64,000 bases of DNA from Ewingella americana (lineage in GTDB: Bacteria; Pseudomonadota; Gammaproteobacteria; Enterobacterales; Enterobacteriaceae). Of the stretch, positions 31,380-40,929 are shown piece after piece. The translations under genes were made by a program, and so were the position numbers. The stretch's first letter is position 1. The number at the start of each line of letters is the position of its first letter. Where the stretch lies: the NCBI RefSeq assembly GCF_006438725.1, contig NZ_RCZD01000010.1:1-64000 (forward strand), read 5' to 3'. A model generated the notes under the pieces. It did not search any database and had not been told where the DNA came from. It saw only the letters and a program-made list of their open reading frames with translations.

Positions 31380-32288
31380 ATGAGATATCTGCCGAAATTG
31401 CAGCAATTGAAGGTTTTCCAGCAGGTGATCCGCAGTGGGAGTATTCGCGGTGCCGCACGGGCGATGAACCAGTCTCAGCCAGCGGTCAGCCGGTCGCTGC
31501 GTGAGCTTGAACAAACACTCGATACGCAACTGGTGGTGCGCGGCAACGAAGGGATGACGCTGACTTCAACCGGCAGGGCTTTTGCGCAGCGTATGCAGTT
31601 CATTCTTGAGGAGCTGGAACGGGCCGCCGACGAAATTCAGCAAATGAATCAGTACACACAAGGTGCGGTCGCCATTGGCTGCTCTTCGCTGATTGCGATG
31701 ACGGTTTTTCCGGCGCTGGCCGATGAGTTTAAAGGGGCATTTCCGCAGGCCAAGTTGATGGTCAAAGAGGGGCAACTTTCGACGCTGCTGCCTGCGCTGC
31801 GCGAAGGCCGGCTGGATTTTGCCGTGGGGACGATTGGTCCGGGGCTGCCGCTGGAGGATCTGGTGCGCGAGCCGTTATTTTGCGCACCTTTCGGTATTCT
31901 TGCGCGGCGTGGGCATCCGCTGGAAAACGCCACCACGCTCGAAGAGTTACAGACCGCCCGCTGGGTGCTGCCCGAGACGGATATGGGGTACTACCAGCAG
32001 ATCCAGCTGTCGATGGGGATGTTTTATCAGCAGTCGGCGGAAACGCCGGTACGCACTGACTCGGTGGTCTGCGGGTTAAATCTGGTATTGCAGTCTGACT
32101 ATCTGACCATTGTGGCGCGGGCGATGGGCACGCCCTTCGGTTTGCAGGACAAGCTGCACCTGCTGTCCATTGATAGTCTGCCGCAGGCGGAATATTGCGT
32201 ACTCTATTCGCAAAAATCGCCGCTAACCTTTGCGGCGCGGCGATTTCTGGATTTACTGCGGGCCCATTGCCAGGCGTACTGCTGGTGA
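31380..32288 (+). CDS. LysR-family regulator, TdcA-like
   Basis: 302-residue LysR-type regulator. The N-terminal HTH is IRSGSIRGAARAMNQSQPAVSRSLRELEQTL. The effector domain shares distinctive segments with TdcA (LSTLLPALREGRLDFAVGT, WVLPETDMGYY, TDSVVCGLNLVLQSDYLT). It is not the tdc operon, as no threonine genes are nearby. Being divergent from the MFS/M20 pair over 191 bp, it probably controls them. The ATG at 31380 has a weak ribosome site. Confidence 0.88.
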   Translation: MRYLPKLQQLKVFQQVIRSGSIRGAARAMNQSQPAVSRSLRELEQTLDTQLVVRGNEGMTLTSTGRAFAQRMQFILEELERAADEIQQMNQYTQGAVAIGCSSLIAMTVFPALADEFKGAFPQAKLMVKEGQLSTLLPALREGRLDFAVGTIGPGLPLEDLVREPLFCAPFGILARRGHPLENATTLEELQTARWVLPETDMGYYQQIQLSMGMFYQQSAETPVRTDSVVCGLNLVLQSDYLTIVARAMGTPFGLQDKLHLLSIDSLPQAEYCVLYSQKSPLTFAARRFLDLLRAHCQAYCW

Positions 32289-32292
32289 ACCT

Positions 32293-32700
32293 TTATTCCG
32301 GTTCAACCACTTCAAAACTGTGCGTGATAGTGGCGGCTTTCCCCAGCATCAGCGATACCGAGCAGTATTTCTCCGCAGACAAGGCCACGGCACGCTCCAC
32401 CACGTTGTCTGATAAATCCTTGCCGGTGACAATAAAGTGCAAATTGATATTCGTGAACAGGCGCGGTGCCTCTTCACGACGTTCAGAGGTCAGCTTCACT
32501 TCGCAGTTTTGCACATCATTGCGACCCTTTTGCAAAATAGAGACGACGTCGATGGCGCTGCAACCACCGGCAGACATGAGCAACATTTCCATCGGGCTTG
32601 GGGCTTTATCGCCCGCGTTGCCATCCATCAAAACCTGGTGACCCGACGCTGATTCACCCAAAAACGTCAACCCTTCAACCCATTTTACCCGTGCCTGCAT
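32293..32700 (-). CDS. yhfA: OsmC-family protein YhfA
   Basis: Thiol peroxidase-like OsmC/Ohr fold protein. The 135 residues have the two family cysteines in GGCSAIDVVSIL and AEKYCSVSLML. The length is normal and it sits upstream of and divergent from crp, as in E. coli. It is cytosolic with no signal peptide. It ends 4 bp beyond the end of the convergent lysR gene with no visible terminator. Confidence 0.93.
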   Translation of the reverse strand: MQARVKWVEGLTFLGESASGHQVLMDGNAGDKAPSPMEMLLMSAGGCSAIDVVSILQKGRNDVQNCEVKLTSERREEAPRLFTNINLHFIVTGKDLSDNVVERAVALSAEKYCSVSLMLGKAATITHSFEVVEPE

Positions 32701-33071
32701 GTGCTTTACTCCCGGTATCGTTATTACGCCAAAATTTCTTCCAGACTACCCTTTTAGGAAAAAACCGGCAACGTAACCCGATCGCCATCATGCTGAAGCG
32801 AGACAACAGAAGACACTCAGGCAAACCTGTGCTACAAACGAAGCCGATACACACTTTTCAGTAAATTGCGGTGATGGGTTTGTGGTTTTCAAAATGAAGC
32901 CACGGTGTTAACAGCAATATATAGATATATAAGTTGTTGCACTCCGACTCCCGCTTGCAGCATTACTGGACAGTTCTTATGCTAAAAGGGCGCGTATTTT
33001 TTTAAGACGCCATACAGGGAACTCTGAGCCCTGTGATTTTGGGCAGCGATAACAACAGAGGATAATAGCTA
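32701..33071 (+). promoter_or_regulatory. yhfA-crp intergenic region with crp promoter and leader
   Basis: 371 bp without a gene between divergent yhfA and crp. A likely crp promoter is TTGCAG (32955-32960), a 17-bp spacer and TATGCT (32978-32983); the sequence TATGCTAAAA also occurs at the main E. coli crp promoter. A leader of about 80 nt follows. It holds a small hairpin ACAGGG (33014-33019) with CCCTGT (33029-33034) and ends in CAGAGGATAAT before the start. CRP autoregulatory sites are expected but were not confidently located. Confidence 0.65.
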
Positions 33072-33704
33072 ATGGTTCTCGGCAAGCCACAAACAGACCC
33101 TACTCTTGAATGGTTCCTGTCTCACTGTCATATACATAAATATCCATCGAAAAGTACGCTGATTCACCAGGGTGAAAAAGCCGAAACGCTCTACTACATC
33201 GTGAAAGGGTCGGTTGCCGTCCTGATTAAAGATGAAGAAGGCAAAGAGATGATACTTTCCTACCTGAACCAAGGTGACTTCATCGGCGAGCTGGGACTCT
33301 TCGAAGAAGGTCAGGAACGTAGTGCATGGGTTCGCGCCAAATCTGCCTGCGAAGTGGCTGAAATTTCTTATAAAAAATTCCGCCAGTTGATACAGGTAAA
33401 TCCAGACATTCTGATGCGCCTTTCTGCTCAGATGGCGACACGCTTGCAAGTCACGTCAGAGAAAGTGGGTAACCTCGCCTTCCTCGACGTCACCGGCCGT
33501 ATCGCGCAGACCTTGCTCAATCTGGCAAAACAACCGGATGCGATGACCCACCCGGATGGTATGCAGATCAAGATTACCCGTCAGGAAATCGGTCAAATCG
33601 TCGGTTGTTCACGCGAAACGGTGGGCCGTATCCTCAAAATGCTGGAAGATCAGAGTCTGATCTCCGCACACGGTAAAACGATTGTCGTTTACGGCACCCG
33701 TTAA
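33072..33704 (+). CDS. crp: cAMP receptor protein (catabolite activator)
   Basis: Global cAMP-dependent transcription regulator. The 210 residues equal the E. coli length and sequence conservation is near complete. The cyclic-nucleotide domain is at about 1-130 ([22 protein letters not shown], the cAMP-binding phosphate cassette). The C-terminal HTH is at about 168-191 ([21 protein letters not shown]), with the DNA-contacting Arg, Glu and Arg. It is followed by a strong terminator. Confidence 0.99.
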   Translation: MVLGKPQTDPTLEWFLSHCHIHKYPSKSTLIHQGEKAETLYYIVKGSVAVLIKDEEGKEMILSYLNQGDFIGELGLFEEGQERSAWVRAKSACEVAEISYKKFRQLIQVNPDILMRLSAQMATRLQVTSEKVGNLAFLDVTGRIAQTLLNLAKQPDAMTHPDGMQIKITRQEIGQIVGCSRETVGRILKMLEDQSLISAHGKTIVVYGTR

Positions 33705-33713
33705 TTCCCAGAT

Positions 33714-33748
33714 AAACGGCGCGGCAGGCAACTGTCGCGCCGTTTTTA
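33714..33748 (+). terminator. crp terminator
   Basis: AACGGCGCG (33715-33723) and CGCGCCGTT (33736-33744) form a perfect 9-bp GC-rich stem followed by TTTTT. yhfK starts only 17 bp later and so needs its own promoter or read-through. Confidence 0.9.
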
Positions 33749-33764
33749 TTGGTCGATAGGAAAC

Positions 33765-35876
33765 ATGATCGCGCGGCTGAAAAAGCAACGGATGATGTTG
33801 TGGCGTCGGTTTTTTTATCATCCCGAAGTCAACTATGCCCTGCGTCAGACGCTGGTGCTGTCAATTCCCGTGGCGCTTGCCTGGATGTTCGGCCAGTTAC
33901 AAATGGGCCTGCTGTTCTCGCTGGTGCCTGCCTGCTGCAATATCTCCGGTCTCGATACCCCGCATAAACGCTTTTTCAAACGCCTGATTATTGGCGGTTC
34001 TCTGTTTGCTTTCAGCAGCCTGATACTGCAATTGATGCTGGTGAACTGGCACGTTCCGCTGCCGCTGATTATGTTATCGCTGGCACTGATGCTCGGCGTC
34101 ACCGGTGAAATCAGCCCGCTGCATGCGCGTTTACTGCCGGGTGCGCTGGTGGCCACTATTTTCACGTTGAGCATGGCAGGCGTGGTGCCTATCTGGCATG
34201 CACCGCTGCTGTACATCGTCGGTACCGCCTGGTACGGGCTGTTTAACTGGGCATGGTTCCGCTTGTCCGAAGAACAACCCATGCGCGAAAGCCTGAGCCA
34301 GCTCTATCTGCAATTGGCGGACTACTTCGAAGCCAAATATAGCCTGCTGACGCAACACACCGACCCCGAAACAGCCTTGCCGCCGCTGCTCAAACGCCAG
34401 CAGCAGGTGATTGACCTCATCGCCCTGCTCTATCAGCAGTTGCATATGTTGCCGCATCATGACAACCAACATAAGCATAAACGGCTGTTCCAGCGGTTTC
34501 AGGTAGCTCTCGACTTGCAGGAGCACATTACCGTCAGCCTGCATCTGCCCGAAGAAGTGCAAAAGTTGGTGGAGGAGAGTCATGCCGAAGCGGTGATCCG
34601 CCGTAATGCACAGGTGATTGCCGCCCGGCTGCGGGTGCTGGCGGACGACATTCTTTATCACCGGCGTTCCGAGCGTTTCACCATGGCCAATGAGCTGGCG
34701 GCACTGGAGAAAATCGCCTCGCGCTACCGTGATAACCCGGTCGGTCAGTTCTGTTATTACCATTTCAGCCGCATCGCACGTCTGCTGCGCACCCAGCGCC
34801 CGCTTTATCGCCGCGATCTGATGCAAACGCAGACCCGCCTGCCCTTCTGGGCGGCACTGAAAAGTTATCTGTCGTTTAAATCCGTGGCGCTGCGTAATGC
34901 CGCACGCCTCGGCGTGGCACTGGCCATCGGCAGCAGCCTCGGGCTGTTCTTCAATTTGCCAAAACCCTACTGGATTTTGCTCACCGTGATGCTGGTCAGC
35001 CAGAACGGCTACAACGCCACGCGGGTGCGGATCCAGCACCGTGCGCTCGGCACACTGATCGGTTTACTGCTCGCTGCCGGTCTGTTGCAACTTGAGTTGC
35101 CCGAAGGGGTGACGCTGATGTGTATGCTGTTAATCACCGTGGCTTCATACACTGTGCTGCGAAAAAACTACGGGCTGGCGATGATTGGTATGACGGTCAC
35201 GGCGGTCTATACGCTGCAACTATTGGCGATGAATGGCGCACATTTTCTGGTTCCCCGGCTTATCGATACCCTGATTGGCTGCGCGCTGGCATTTGGCGGC
35301 ACGCTCTGGCTATGGCCGCAGTGGCAGAGTGGCCTGTTGCGGCAGAATGCCTGGCAGGCGCTGGAAAGCGATCAGAACGCCATCCGGTTACTGTTGGAAG
35401 AAAATCCTGATCCTGTGAAACTGGCTTACGCCCGCATGCAGGTCACGCAGGCGCACAATGCCCTGTTCACGGCGCTCAATCAGGCGATGCAGGAACCGGG
35501 CTTTAACTCGCGTTATCTGACCGACATGCGCTTATGGGTGACGCACAGCCAGTTTGTGGTCGAGCATATTAATGCCATGACCATTCTGGCTCGTGAGCAC
35601 TACATGCTGACGCCCCAGCTGGCGATGGACTATCTGCAACGTTGCGAAATCGCCCTGCAAAGTTGTCAGCAACGCCTGACCTACGACGGCCCGAGCAGCG
35701 AAAACAGCCTGTTCGCCACCCCCGAATTACACCCCGACATGCCGATAACCGAGATGGAACGCCATCTGCGGCGGGTGCTGTCACATTTGAGTGTCATGCA
35801 CACTATTTCGTCACTGGCGTGGAAGCAGAGGCCACATCATGGGATCTGGCTGACACGGCGAGTCAGGGATCGCTGA
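33765..35876 (+). CDS. yhfK: FUSC-family inner-membrane protein YhfK
   Basis: 703-residue predicted membrane protein of the YccS/YhfK family, related to aromatic acid efflux proteins. Two hydrophobic blocks (about residues 25-165 and 375-520) flank and precede cytosolic regions. The second block contains the FUSC-type segment YWILLTVMLVSQNGYNATRVRIQHRALGTLIG. AGGA lies three to four bases before the ATG. Substrate unknown. Position between crp and argD is conserved with E. coli. A pair of inverted repeat units starts 25 bp after the stop. Confidence 0.9.
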   Translation: MIARLKKQRMMLWRRFFYHPEVNYALRQTLVLSIPVALAWMFGQLQMGLLFSLVPACCNISGLDTPHKRFFKRLIIGGSLFAFSSLILQLMLVNWHVPLPLIMLSLALMLGVTGEISPLHARLLPGALVATIFTLSMAGVVPIWHAPLLYIVGTAWYGLFNWAWFRLSEEQPMRESLSQLYLQLADYFEAKYSLLTQHTDPETALPPLLKRQQQVIDLIALLYQQLHMLPHHDNQHKHKRLFQRFQVALDLQEHITVSLHLPEEVQKLVEESHAEAVIRRNAQVIAARLRVLADDILYHRRSERFTMANELAALEKIASRYRDNPVGQFCYYHFSRIARLLRTQRPLYRRDLMQTQTRLPFWAALKSYLSFKSVALRNAARLGVALAIGSSLGLFFNLPKPYWILLTVMLVSQNGYNATRVRIQHRALGTLIGLLLAAGLLQLELPEGVTLMCMLLITVASYTVLRKNYGLAMIGMTVTAVYTLQLLAMNGAHFLVPRLIDTLIGCALAFGGTLWLWPQWQSGLLRQNAWQALESDQNAIRLLLEENPDPVKLAYARMQVTQAHNALFTALNQAMQEPGFNSRYLTDMRLWVTHSQFVVEHINAMTILAREHYMLTPQLAMDYLQRCEIALQSCQQRLTYDGPSSENSLFATPELHPDMPITEMERHLRRVLSHLSVMHTISSLAWKQRPHHGIWLTRRVRDR

Positions 35877-35901
35877 ACAGTTTCGGCTGTTCAATCGCCA
35901 A

Positions 35902-36499
35902 TTCAACTTCAACTTCAACTTCAACTTCAGCTTCAGCTTCAGCTTCAAGACCGTGGGCTCGCCGCCCACACTGGCCCAAAGGAGGTTTAAACGAACCTCC
36001 TTTGGAATCCTGCGTTTTTTTAACTGCGCGCTATCGCTGGGTTATTGGACATGTTCTGAAACTTCCGCGTGAGGCGCAAAATGTCACGGCTTCGCCGTCC
36101 CCGAATTTCGGGATTCGAGCCTCAGGTCTCGAACCTCTCATCCGGTGCCATTTTTGACTGCGCCTTAGCGGCTATGTAGGTCAAAAGATAAAAAACAGAA
36201 TAAAAGACAATAAATCTGTCTGGTTTTGAATTTAAGAAAGCTTCGGCCGCGTTCAAAACGACGTCGAATGAGTGGTGAAAAACAGCGAGAGTGTTTTTCC
36301 GAGCTGGTCCGAACCCGAAATGAGAGTACCGCGCAGCGGCGGAGTTTGCGGCTATAACGGAAATTCCTGAAACACGGCCATTGTGACCAGCGCAGCTGCT
36401 GTTTTTTAAAAAGCTCGGAGTCCAGAGGGCCGAGCGACTGCGGCCCTCTGGTCGGTGTGGGCCGACGCCCACGACCTTGAATTTGAATTTGAATTTAAA
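35902..36499. repeat. Inverted pair of structured repeat units between yhfK and argD
   Basis: About 600 bp holding two homologous units of roughly 240 bp in opposite orientation. The left unit starts with (TTCAAC)4(TTCAGC)3TTCAAG (35902-35949). The right unit, on the minus strand, starts with TTCAAA-type hexamers (36476-36499). Next comes hairpin A: GTGGGC and GCCCAC at 35953-35969 and 36457-36472. Then hairpin B: 35976-36005 (12-bp stem CCAAAGGAGGTT) and 36422-36451 (11-bp stem CCAGAGGGCCG). Both are followed by a run of T and a less conserved tail (CGCTGG, TTCCG, ATTTCGGG). No convincing gene lies within it. Confidence 0.85.
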
Positions 36500-36503
36500 A
36501 GCG

Positions 36504-37784
<1,281 letters not shown>

Positions 37785-37912
37785 TTATAAGACAGCATCC
37801 ACACTCGCGCTGAATGTGAAAATATAGTCATAAAATATGCATAATAAATCACGCGCAGGCAAACAAAAATCGGCCTTTGCGGGGAAGTAATTTACTCCCG
37901 GAGGTTAAGCAG

Positions 37913-38491
<579 letters not shown>

Positions 38492-38545
38492 GGTCCGGGT
38501 CTTCAGTCAATGAAATTACCCGGCCAATTCTACCCACTTTCGCGG

Positions 38546-39148
38546 CTAGTTGCCGCTGTCGATTTCACTGACCACTTTTTTAAAGATTTCGGTCAGCGGT
38601 TTTTCATCACCAAATACCGCCGCCTTGTTGGCCTCCAGCCAGCGCACCTGCCCCACTTTCGACCACTGGATGTCATAACCGGCATGAATGATCAACTGTT
38701 CGAAGAAGATACGCTGAGCACGGCCATTCCCTTCGCGAAACGGATGCAGCAGGTTGATACCGGTGTAGTAGTGGGCGAGTTTTTTACACAACGCGTCCAG
38801 CGGCAAGTCCGCCAGATAAGCCTCACCTTCCAGCGCCTGCATCAGCGCATTGCCCTCTTTCTCGATGTAGGCAAAGTGGCAGAACGGGGTGTCCTCTTTA
38901 TAGATATCCATTTCGCGCAGTTCACCGGCCCAGGTGTAGATATCCTGAAACAGCGTCTGATGAATAGCGCACAGATGCGGTAAGCCCATCGCGGGTTGTC
39001 CGAGGGTGATCGTCGCGGCACGCAGCGCAGTAAAGGCCATCTCGGCCTGCGCCAGACGGTTGGCTTCGTGGATTTCCAGCTTATTCTTCAGTACATGGAT
39101 ACCGGGATAGACATAGGGGTCGACGCCTGCGTTCAGCTTATCGTTCAT
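38546..39148 (-). CDS. fic: Fic-domain AMP-transferase (FicT-type toxin)
   Basis: Fic proteins transfer AMP or related groups to target hydroxyls; enteric FicT proteins act on DNA gyrase and topoisomerase IV in some species. The 200 residues contain the full active motif HPFREGNGR at 135-143 with catalytic His135. The flap region ELREMDIYKEDTPFC is present. No inhibitory helix is visible in the protein itself, so this is a class I Fic relying on the separate antitoxin YhfG, whose gene overlaps its start by 11 nt. Confidence 0.93.
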   Translation of the reverse strand: MNDKLNAGVDPYVYPGIHVLKNKLEIHEANRLAQAEMAFTALRAATITLGQPAMGLPHLCAIHQTLFQDIYTWAGELREMDIYKEDTPFCHFAYIEKEGNALMQALEGEAYLADLPLDALCKKLAHYYTGINLLHPFREGNGRAQRIFFEQLIIHAGYDIQWSKVGQVRWLEANKAAVFGDEKPLTEIFKKVVSEIDSGN

Positions 39149-39308
39149 AGTGCGCCCTCAAATCTTCAAGCCGTTGGGCAATTTGCTCGTCGCTTAGCCT
39201 GACCTGGTCGATCTGTAATCCGTCCAGCTGACTGCTGGCCATAAAATTGAGGTTTTGACGCTCACGGAACAACTTTTCTTTCTGTTTTAGGGTCGGTGTA
39301 GTACTCAT
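39138..39308 (-). CDS. yhfG: YhfG / FicA-type antitoxin
   Basis: Short antitoxin of Fic. Translating from ATG 39306-39308 (GAGGAG upstream) gives 56 residues starting MSTTPTLKQKEKLFRE and ending RLEDLRAHYER, which matches the E. coli YhfG ending. The class I inhibitory motif is S/T-x-x-x-E-G/N. Here the aligned segment is SSQLDG (residues 25-30), with Asp29 (codon at 39222-39224) in place of the inhibitory Glu. The gene overlaps fic by 11 nt, giving coupled expression. The family assignment is firm; the effect of the Asp is unknown. Confidence 0.9.
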   Translation of the reverse strand: MSTTPTLKQKEKLFRERQNLNFMASSQLDGLQIDQVRLSDEQIAQRLEDLRAHYER

Positions 39309-39387
39309 CTAAACTCCTCTGGCATGGATTTTAACACCTGTCTTCTGGGGTTAAGTATAGACAGGGAAAAGACGGGCGAAAAAACCA

Positions 39388-39414
39388 ACAAAAAGGCGCC
39401 ACCGGGGCGCCTTG
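39388..39414 (-). terminator. Terminator of the DUF4432 gene
   Basis: Minus strand AAGGCGCC, five-base loop, GGCGCCTT followed by TTT; perfect 8-bp stem (39393-39400 with 39406-39413). Confidence 0.88.
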
Positions 39415-39437
39415 AAAAAATTCATATTTCAGGAAAA

Positions 39438-40643
39438 TCACTCAACGGCGATAGGCGTATCGCTGGTTTCGGTTTTCTGCGTGCCCTGAATCGTTTTCAC
39501 CCGTTGCTCAAATTTACTCACCGCGTCAGCATCCGGCAGCAGCGAGTAAGTCAGTTCGAACACGGTACTCTGCCCAGGTTGCAGCTGTTTGACACGGCCC
39601 TGTTTACGTTCAATGGTCACCGGATAAGCATAGTTGGTGCCGGGTTCGATGCCTGTGACGTAACCCTGCTTCAGCGTATCGGTATTTTTCCACAAGGTCA
39701 GCAATGGCAACTGATGGGTATTGAACTCAATGGATGCGCCTTTATTACCCGCCTGGTTAACCACGCCGGCAATGGTTTTACCTTGCGCATCGGCGTAAGG
39801 CACCATGTTGAAGACCATTTCATCAAAGTTTTTGGTCGGACCGGCGTAGGTCTGCCAGTCTTTCATGCCTTTTTTGGCGTAATCATTAAAAGGTGAAATT
39901 GATTTCACCGGTGCGATGAAACGCGCGCCCTGCTCGAGGATCGGCTGACCAAAATTACTGTGATAGATGATCTGGTAGTCATGCGGGTAGTCAGACTGGT
40001 TGGTCAGGGTGTCGTGAATAGTCCACGAGTGACTGCCCGGCACATAGCGCAGCTCGGTCCACGTCTCTAGTTTGGCTTTCTTGAAAGTGTGTTCTTTGAT
40101 CAAGCCGCGCACGGTGATTTGATACGGCGCAGTGTCGGCAATGTCCACGACCACTTTCGACGCTGGCGTGTTGCCTGCACGGCCATGCAACGTATAAATC
40201 ATGCCGTCAGCCACCACCGGATGCCCGGTCCATTCGTAGCCACAGCGCACCATCATCTCATTAAAACCTTCAAGCCAGCCCACACCATTGCGGCTTTCCA
40301 GATTGATAAACGCCGGGTTAACCACTTCATTGACCGGGGAATCCCAGCCGAGCCGGATGTTGTCACCGGTCACATGGAGTAAATCCATGCCGCGCGTCGG
40401 GCTGAGAGCAATCGTCAGTCCTTTACTGGTGATGGTCAGGACTTTGGAGCCTTCCTGCTTACCGCCGTGCAGCACTTTCTGCTCAATGCTGAAATCGGCA
40501 CCCGCCAGCTTCAGCTTTTGGCTGCTAATTTGCCAGTCACCCTTGTCAGTCCCGGCTTCAGCATCGGTCAGCACGAAAGATTGTGCCGCGACCTGCCATG
40601 ACATCAGCCCCATTACCACGCCCGTTACGATGATTTTTTTCAT
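39438..40643 (-). CDS. Periplasmic DUF4432 (aldose 1-epimerase-like) protein
   Basis: 401-residue exported protein with an N-terminal signal peptide (MKKIIVTGVVMGLMSWQVAA, cleavage near VAA-QS). The rest fits the DUF4432 branch of the galactose mutarotase-like beta-sandwich fold: LSPTRGMDLLHV, RLGWDSPVNEVVNP, GWLEGFNEMMVRCGYEW, DYQIIYHSNFGQPIL and GYVTGIEPGTNYAYP. The His and Glu in the last segments are plausible sugar-contacting residues. It is monocistronic, with its own terminator. It may act on a periplasmic sugar or sugar acid; the substrate is unknown. Confidence 0.85.
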   Translation of the reverse strand: MKKIIVTGVVMGLMSWQVAAQSFVLTDAEAGTDKGDWQISSQKLKLAGADFSIEQKVLHGGKQEGSKVLTITSKGLTIALSPTRGMDLLHVTGDNIRLGWDSPVNEVVNPAFINLESRNGVGWLEGFNEMMVRCGYEWTGHPVVADGMIYTLHGRAGNTPASKVVVDIADTAPYQITVRGLIKEHTFKKAKLETWTELRYVPGSHSWTIHDTLTNQSDYPHDYQIIYHSNFGQPILEQGARFIAPVKSISPFNDYAKKGMKDWQTYAGPTKNFDEMVFNMVPYADAQGKTIAGVVNQAGNKGASIEFNTHQLPLLTLWKNTDTLKQGYVTGIEPGTNYAYPVTIERKQGRVKQLQPGQSTVFELTYSLLPDADAVSKFEQRVKTIQGTQKTETSDTPIAVE

Positions 40644-40844
40644 TCTTCATACCCTTTGCTGAATTGATTAAGCGGAAACAGCCTAAGCCTAGTAACAGCC
40701 ACGCTATAAAAATGTGACAGCTTTCAACTCGCGGGACATTGACGCGTTTCAGTGGAAGGATTTGTCGGTTATCTGACATTACTGCATGCAAGAAGAAGAG
40801 GAATTACACTGACAAGGTGATGCTACGCAGGAAAAAACAGCAAA

Positions 40845-40862
40845 AGCTGACGCGCTTCAGCT
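40845..40862. repeat. Hairpin in the DUF4432-DUF853 intergenic space
   Basis: AGCTGA (40845-40850) and TCAGCT (40857-40862) with a six-base loop, flanked by A and T runs. It could be a weak terminator but no gene clearly ends there. The rest of 40644-40884 shows only presumed promoter sequence. Confidence 0.35.
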
Positions 40863-40884
40863 AATTTTATTATGTTATGTACAT

Positions 40885-40908
40885 AAAAAACCCTGCCGGA
40901 GCAGGGTG
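40885..40908 (-). terminator. Terminator of the DUF853 ATPase gene
   Basis: Minus strand ACCCTGC, four-base loop, GCAGGGT followed by a run of T, just downstream of the stop at 40930. Confidence 0.88.
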
Positions 40909-40929
40909 TACGCGGGTCTAAAAATCAGT

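Noticed and set aside
34131-35039. Minus-strand open frame of 302 codons opposite yhfK
   Set aside because: Shadow of yhfK; low-complexity Gln/His composition, no start signal.
35902-35949. CRISPR-like array suggested by regularly repeated hexamers
   Set aside because: The repeats are direct 6-bp units with no spacers and no cas genes are present; it is a microsatellite-like tract at the end of a repeat unit.
35642-36157. Open frame of 171 codons on the plus strand starting inside yhfK and entering the left repeat unit
   Set aside because: Its start lies within yhfK in another frame and the Ser-Thr and Ser-Ala runs are a product of the TTCAAC and TTCAGC hexamers.
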